Shown here: one piece after another, positions 30,566 to 33,700 of the stretch
Layout of the letters: every line of letters starts with the position of its first letter
How positions within the stretch are numbered: position 1 is the stretch's first letter
Assembly: GCA_900546345.1 (NCBI GenBank)
Contig: URCI01000032.1
Location: 1 to 33,700, forward strand
Direction of reading: 5' to 3'
DNA: 33,700 nucleotides
Source of the DNA: an uncultured Prevotella sp.
Lineage (GTDB): Bacteria > Bacteroidota > Bacteroidia > Bacteroidales > Bacteroidaceae
Made by a program: the position numbers and the translations under genes
Notes under the pieces: model-generated
Told to the model about the DNA's origin: nothing
Seen by the model: only the letters and a program-made list of their open reading frames with translations
Databases searched by the model: none

Positions 30566-33353
30566 CTATTTTTGTGTCATTCTTGCGTACATCTCAAAGA
30601 GCCTGGCGACGCACTCCGACTCGGTCATCTTCGTGGAGAAGCCGTAGGCCTGCATCACGGCGCGGTCGTTACGCCGGTGAGCCTCCAAAAGGTCGTAGGG
30701 CATCGTCGCCGGGTCGTAGAGGTCGGCAAGGCTAGAGTCGGGATACTTGGCGCGGGCGTCGAGGATGGCCTGGGCGGTCTGCGCTATCTCCTCATGGGCT
30801 GCCTCTTCTTGACCCTCATCCGTAGGGAGGGAAAAAGGCCATGGGAAGTTGTTGTAAACCACATCCTTGGAATAGCGATAGTCGCTCTTCAACCTGCCAC
30901 AGACCACACGCATCCAAGCCATGTGGACATTGCTCTCCAAGACGCCAAAGTGGTAAAGGGTGGCGGAGGGGATTGTCAGAACTGAATCACTCGCAATAAC
31001 TTTTGGTTCTGTAAATCCCATTGGAATGTAGCGCCTTCTTTCTGAAGATACTCTTGGCACGATGATATAGTTCGTGTCCGGAGCTCTTCTCTCGTCGAAC
31101 AACGACGGTGTATCGGCCTTTTTCCTTGTTGCTTCTTTCTTGCTGTTGAGTCTGAACAGTCTGACGGCCTCAATCCTTTTCATCACTTCAGGCATAGAGC
31201 GCAATTCGGCAGGCGAGGCATCTACAAGCCAAAGACAATAGCGCTTTTGGCTATTCAGAAATTCTTTAGCTCCAACAAATGGGTGCACAAACTTGGCAGC
31301 CTGCGGGCATTTCTTCATAAAGTCGTCATATTCATCTGCTTCAATAATAAGATTGCCGTTATCGGTAGGCAGGCTTCCTTTCATCATCAGAGGAACATCG
31401 CAGATGGCTTTGGGCCTGCTCTCAATGAACACATCGGGAGCGTCGGAAAGATAGGCATTGATGTTGCTGGCCTTTGCCTGCTGCCCGTTGTCGAAGATAA
31501 TCTTTTCTTTATTGTTGCTGCAAGAGAACCCAATGATGACACAATGGACATGAGCCTTAAGAGATGCCTCACTGTCCCATCGGAATGTGCGGTATACAAA
31601 GTCGAAATGTATGCCAAACATTTCTTTCAACGGCTTCCAAATAGCAGCTACTTGTTCCCCTTGTGTGATGGAGTTGGTCGAGACGAGTGCCGCACGGATG
31701 TTGGTGCCTTGCATTATCTGTGCTGCCTTATAGTACCAGGCTGCCACATAGTCCATTTTAGCTACAGCCTTGAAAGGCTTGCCGCTTGCATCAACGAATG
31801 TCGAAAGCAAATCTTTCTTTTGCTCCTTAGACTGCAATGTATATCCTACAAACGGCGGGTTGCCGATGATGTAGTCTAAGTGGGGGGGGGCATATTTCGT
31901 GCCAGTCGGTGTGCAGGGCGTTGCCCTCATGGATGTTGGCATAGCTCTTGAGCGGCAGGAAGTCGATGTCGTGGTGGACGATGCGCTCCGTCTCCGCCAT
32001 CATCTGGCTCTCGGAGATCCACAGGGCGGTGGTGGCCACGGTGACGGCGAAGTCGTTGATCTCGATGCCATAGAACTGGTTGATGCTGACCTTGATGGGA
32101 TTGTCGAAAGCCGACAGAGGCTCGATGGAGTAGATGGCCTTGATGACCTCGTTCTCCAAGCGGCGCAGGGAGATATAGCTCTCGGTGAGGAAGTTGCCGG
32201 AGCCGCAGGCCGGGTCAAAGAACGTGAGCGAGGCGATCTTGTCCTGGAAGGCATGGAGCCGGCTCAGCCGCTGCTTCGTGTCGGGATCGTCCGATGCCTC
32301 TTGGAACTCGCGGCGCAAGTCGTTCAGAAACAGCGGGTCGATGACCTTATGGATGTTTTCTATCGACGTATAGTGCATCCCCCCGTTCCGACGGGTCTCT
32401 GGGTTGAGCGTGCTCTCGAAGACACCGCCGAAGATGGTCGGCGAGATCTGTGACCAGTCGAAGTCTAAGGAGGCGTGAAGCAACAGCGTGCTGCGTATCT
32501 CGTCGGTAAACTGCGGGATGTCGATTTCCTCGGCGAAGAGTCCGCCGTTGGTATAAGGAAAGGCCGCCAGCATAGGCTTGTCATACTTGCTGCGCTTGTC
32601 ATAGGGCGTGTTGAGCTCCTCAAAGAGTCGGATGAGTGCCATGCGCATGTCCTCCGTCTCATAGTGCGCCATGTAGTCGTGGAACATGTCGTGCCGCCCG
32701 AAGACACCGGCATCCTCGGCATAGAGGCAGAAGACAAGGCGCACGCAGAGAATGTTGAGATAGCGCGACGACATCGGGTCGTCCATGTCGTACTGCTTGA
32801 CGAGGGCGTCGTACAGCCGTCCGACGATCTCGCCGGCCTTCATCGAGACTTCCACCTCCTTCTTCAGGTGCTCGCTGCCCTCGTCGACGAGAAATTGCAG
32901 GCGGTAGTAGTCGGTGCCAAGGTCTTTCAGCAGTATGCGTTGCGGCTCGCCCTTGGGGTTCTCCATGTCATAGACGTCGAACTCGGCAAAGTTGCAGGTG
33001 ACAATCCACTTGGGATGCTGCGACACGGGCAGTCCGAGGATATAGCGCTGTGCCTGCTGGAACGGCGACAGCTTCTTGCCGTCGCTCTGAAGAATCGGCT
33101 TGCGCAAGTCCTTGCCCAGGCTCTTCATCTCGATCATGGTACGGGTGGAGGGAATCATCACGTCGATGAACGAGGTGTTGTCGAGTTGCACCTGCTCCTC
33201 GAAGCGGACGAACTCCGTCGGCTTTTCCACTCCATAGACATTTTCGAGCAGGTCAAGCCAGAACCGTTGGCTCTCTCCTTTCTCATAGCCTTTGCCGGCC
33301 CATCGTTTGGCAAACTCCGTTGCTGCCGCTTTCTGTTGCTTCTCTGTATTCAT
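30566..33353 (-). pseudogene. MmeI-like type IIG restriction-modification enzyme, frameshifted at a C9 tract (possibly phase-variable)
   Basis: A single polypeptide that would cut DNA and methylate it. From the ATG at 33353 the first part has a nuclease motif D64-x10-E75-M-K77 and the SAM motif I 'FFDPACGSGNFL' (Asp380). The second part, in another frame, starts with 'HLDYIIGNPPFVGY' (catalytic NPPF, Asn498 in the joined protein) and continues through a target-recognition region to 'MPYDLLEAHRRNDRAVMQAYG'. The break lies at nine C residues (plus strand G 31882-31890). With eight C the whole frame is 929 codons including the stop, close to MmeI (about 920 residues). With nine, translation ends about 29 codons later at 31827. 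An upstream Met at 33425 is less likely, since a promoter lies at 33392-33423. Confidence 0.85.
31882..31890. repeat. Homopolymer G9/C9 tract inside the type IIG gene
   Basis: Nine G on the plus strand (C9 in the coding sense) lie exactly where the two halves of the MmeI-like reading frame must be joined, between the SAM-binding motif and the NPPF motif. Changing to C8 restores one frame from 33353 to 30566. Confidence 0.9.
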
Positions 33354-33391
33354 ATCGTTGTGTGACGTGTCTTCGTTGGTTAATATGAATG

Positions 33392-33423
33392 CAAATGTAA
33401 CGATTTTCCTCCGTACTACCAAC
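33392..33423 (-). promoter_or_regulatory. Promoter of the MmeI-like gene
   Basis: On the minus strand the -33-like GTTG (33420-33423, 3 of 4 match) and -7 TACATTTG (33392-33399, full match) have a 20-bp spacer. The ATG at 33353 lies 38 bases downstream, supporting that start. Confidence 0.7.
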
Positions 33424-33700
33424 ACTTTGTCCTAAAAGTTAGCATGGTCACGGACTAAGCCACCTGTTTGCGTCATAGATATTATCAGAAAGTCATAGTG
33501 CTTGCAATAGAAGAGAAGAAAATAGTCACGGGCAGGACTATTTTCCTTTCCTACAAACTGTAATCGATCAGAGAAGAGATCTCTTATCCGACCCACGGAA
33601 AATATCCAGTATGCCGAAATTACGTAGGGCCGGCCCTTGGAATACCGTAAGCGTCTCGGCATTACCGTATTTCAGCCTCGCTTAAAAGTCTGTACCTTTG
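33424..33700. other. 277-bp region with no recognised gene; promoter-like element at the right edge
   Basis: A 76-codon minus-strand frame (33432-33662, with 'FVGKENSPARDYFLLFYCKH') has no family I recognise and may be a gene remnant or chance. At the very edge TACCTTTG (33693-33700, full -7 match) with TTTC 19 bp upstream (33670-33673) looks like a plus-strand promoter for a gene beyond the window. Confidence 0.45.

Noticed and set aside
33432..33662. 76-codon minus-strand open frame near the right edge
   Set aside because: No recognised family, and no clear promoter driving it; kept only as a remark in the intergenic entry.

Overview
The window looks like a chromosomal segment from a Bacteroidales bacterium, most likely Prevotella or a close relative. 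The evidence is a complete Por/Gld type IX secretion core, ECF sigma/FecR regulation, a TonB-dependent receptor with STN and carboxypeptidase-regulatory-like domains, a DUF4249 lipoprotein, and several promoters of the Bacteroidetes TTTG / TAnnTTTG type. The genus is an inference; the phylum and order are well supported by gene content.

Layout. 1-1.8 kb (minus): a FecR-type anti-sigma factor preceded by its ECF sigma factor; the target operon would lie off the left edge. 2.1-3.1 kb (plus): a degenerate methyltransferase-like protein and a small DUF2795 protein with a textbook Bacteroidetes promoter and a terminator. 3.2-9.8 kb (plus): the type IX secretion operon porP-porK-porL-porM-porN plus a co-directional beta-barrel gene, closed by a terminator. 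9.9-12.5 kb (plus): DUF3737 beta-helix protein, PatB/MalY-type C-S lyase, nitroreductase, then a bidirectional terminator. 12.6-16.0 kb (minus): a small beta-barrel protein, waaA (Kdo transferase) and gltX. 16.1-20.2 kb (plus): a PgpH-like 7TM-HD phosphodiesterase and a FadL/OmpP1 outer-membrane transporter, separated by 374 bp that hold a periodic palindrome array. 20.4-22.7 kb (minus): priA. 22.7-23.1 kb (minus): an antitoxin gene with a truncated YafQ-like toxin. 23.2-28.9 kb (minus): outer-membrane protein, BACON-like lipoprotein, TonB receptor, DUF4249 lipoprotein, and FecR last. 29.1-33.4 kb (minus): a lower-GC defence/addiction segment with a decayed Fic-like gene, a HigBA toxin-antitoxin pair and an MmeI-like type IIG restriction-modification enzyme broken at a C9 homopolymer.

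The most notable signals not explained by genes are: (1) five copies of a 10-bp palindrome (consensus GACGNNCGTC) at an exact 22-bp period upstream of the FadL gene; (2) a C9 tract where C8 would restore a 928-residue MmeI-like enzyme, suggesting phase variation; (3) a family of hairpin repeats (four copies), two of which form a perfect 39-bp inverted pair between convergent genes; (4) an ATGA-coupled antitoxin/YafQ pair in which the toxin stops at 39 residues; (5) 11-bp tandem repeats that shift the frame in the Fic-like remnant, which is itself bordered by CACACTTTTC direct repeats.
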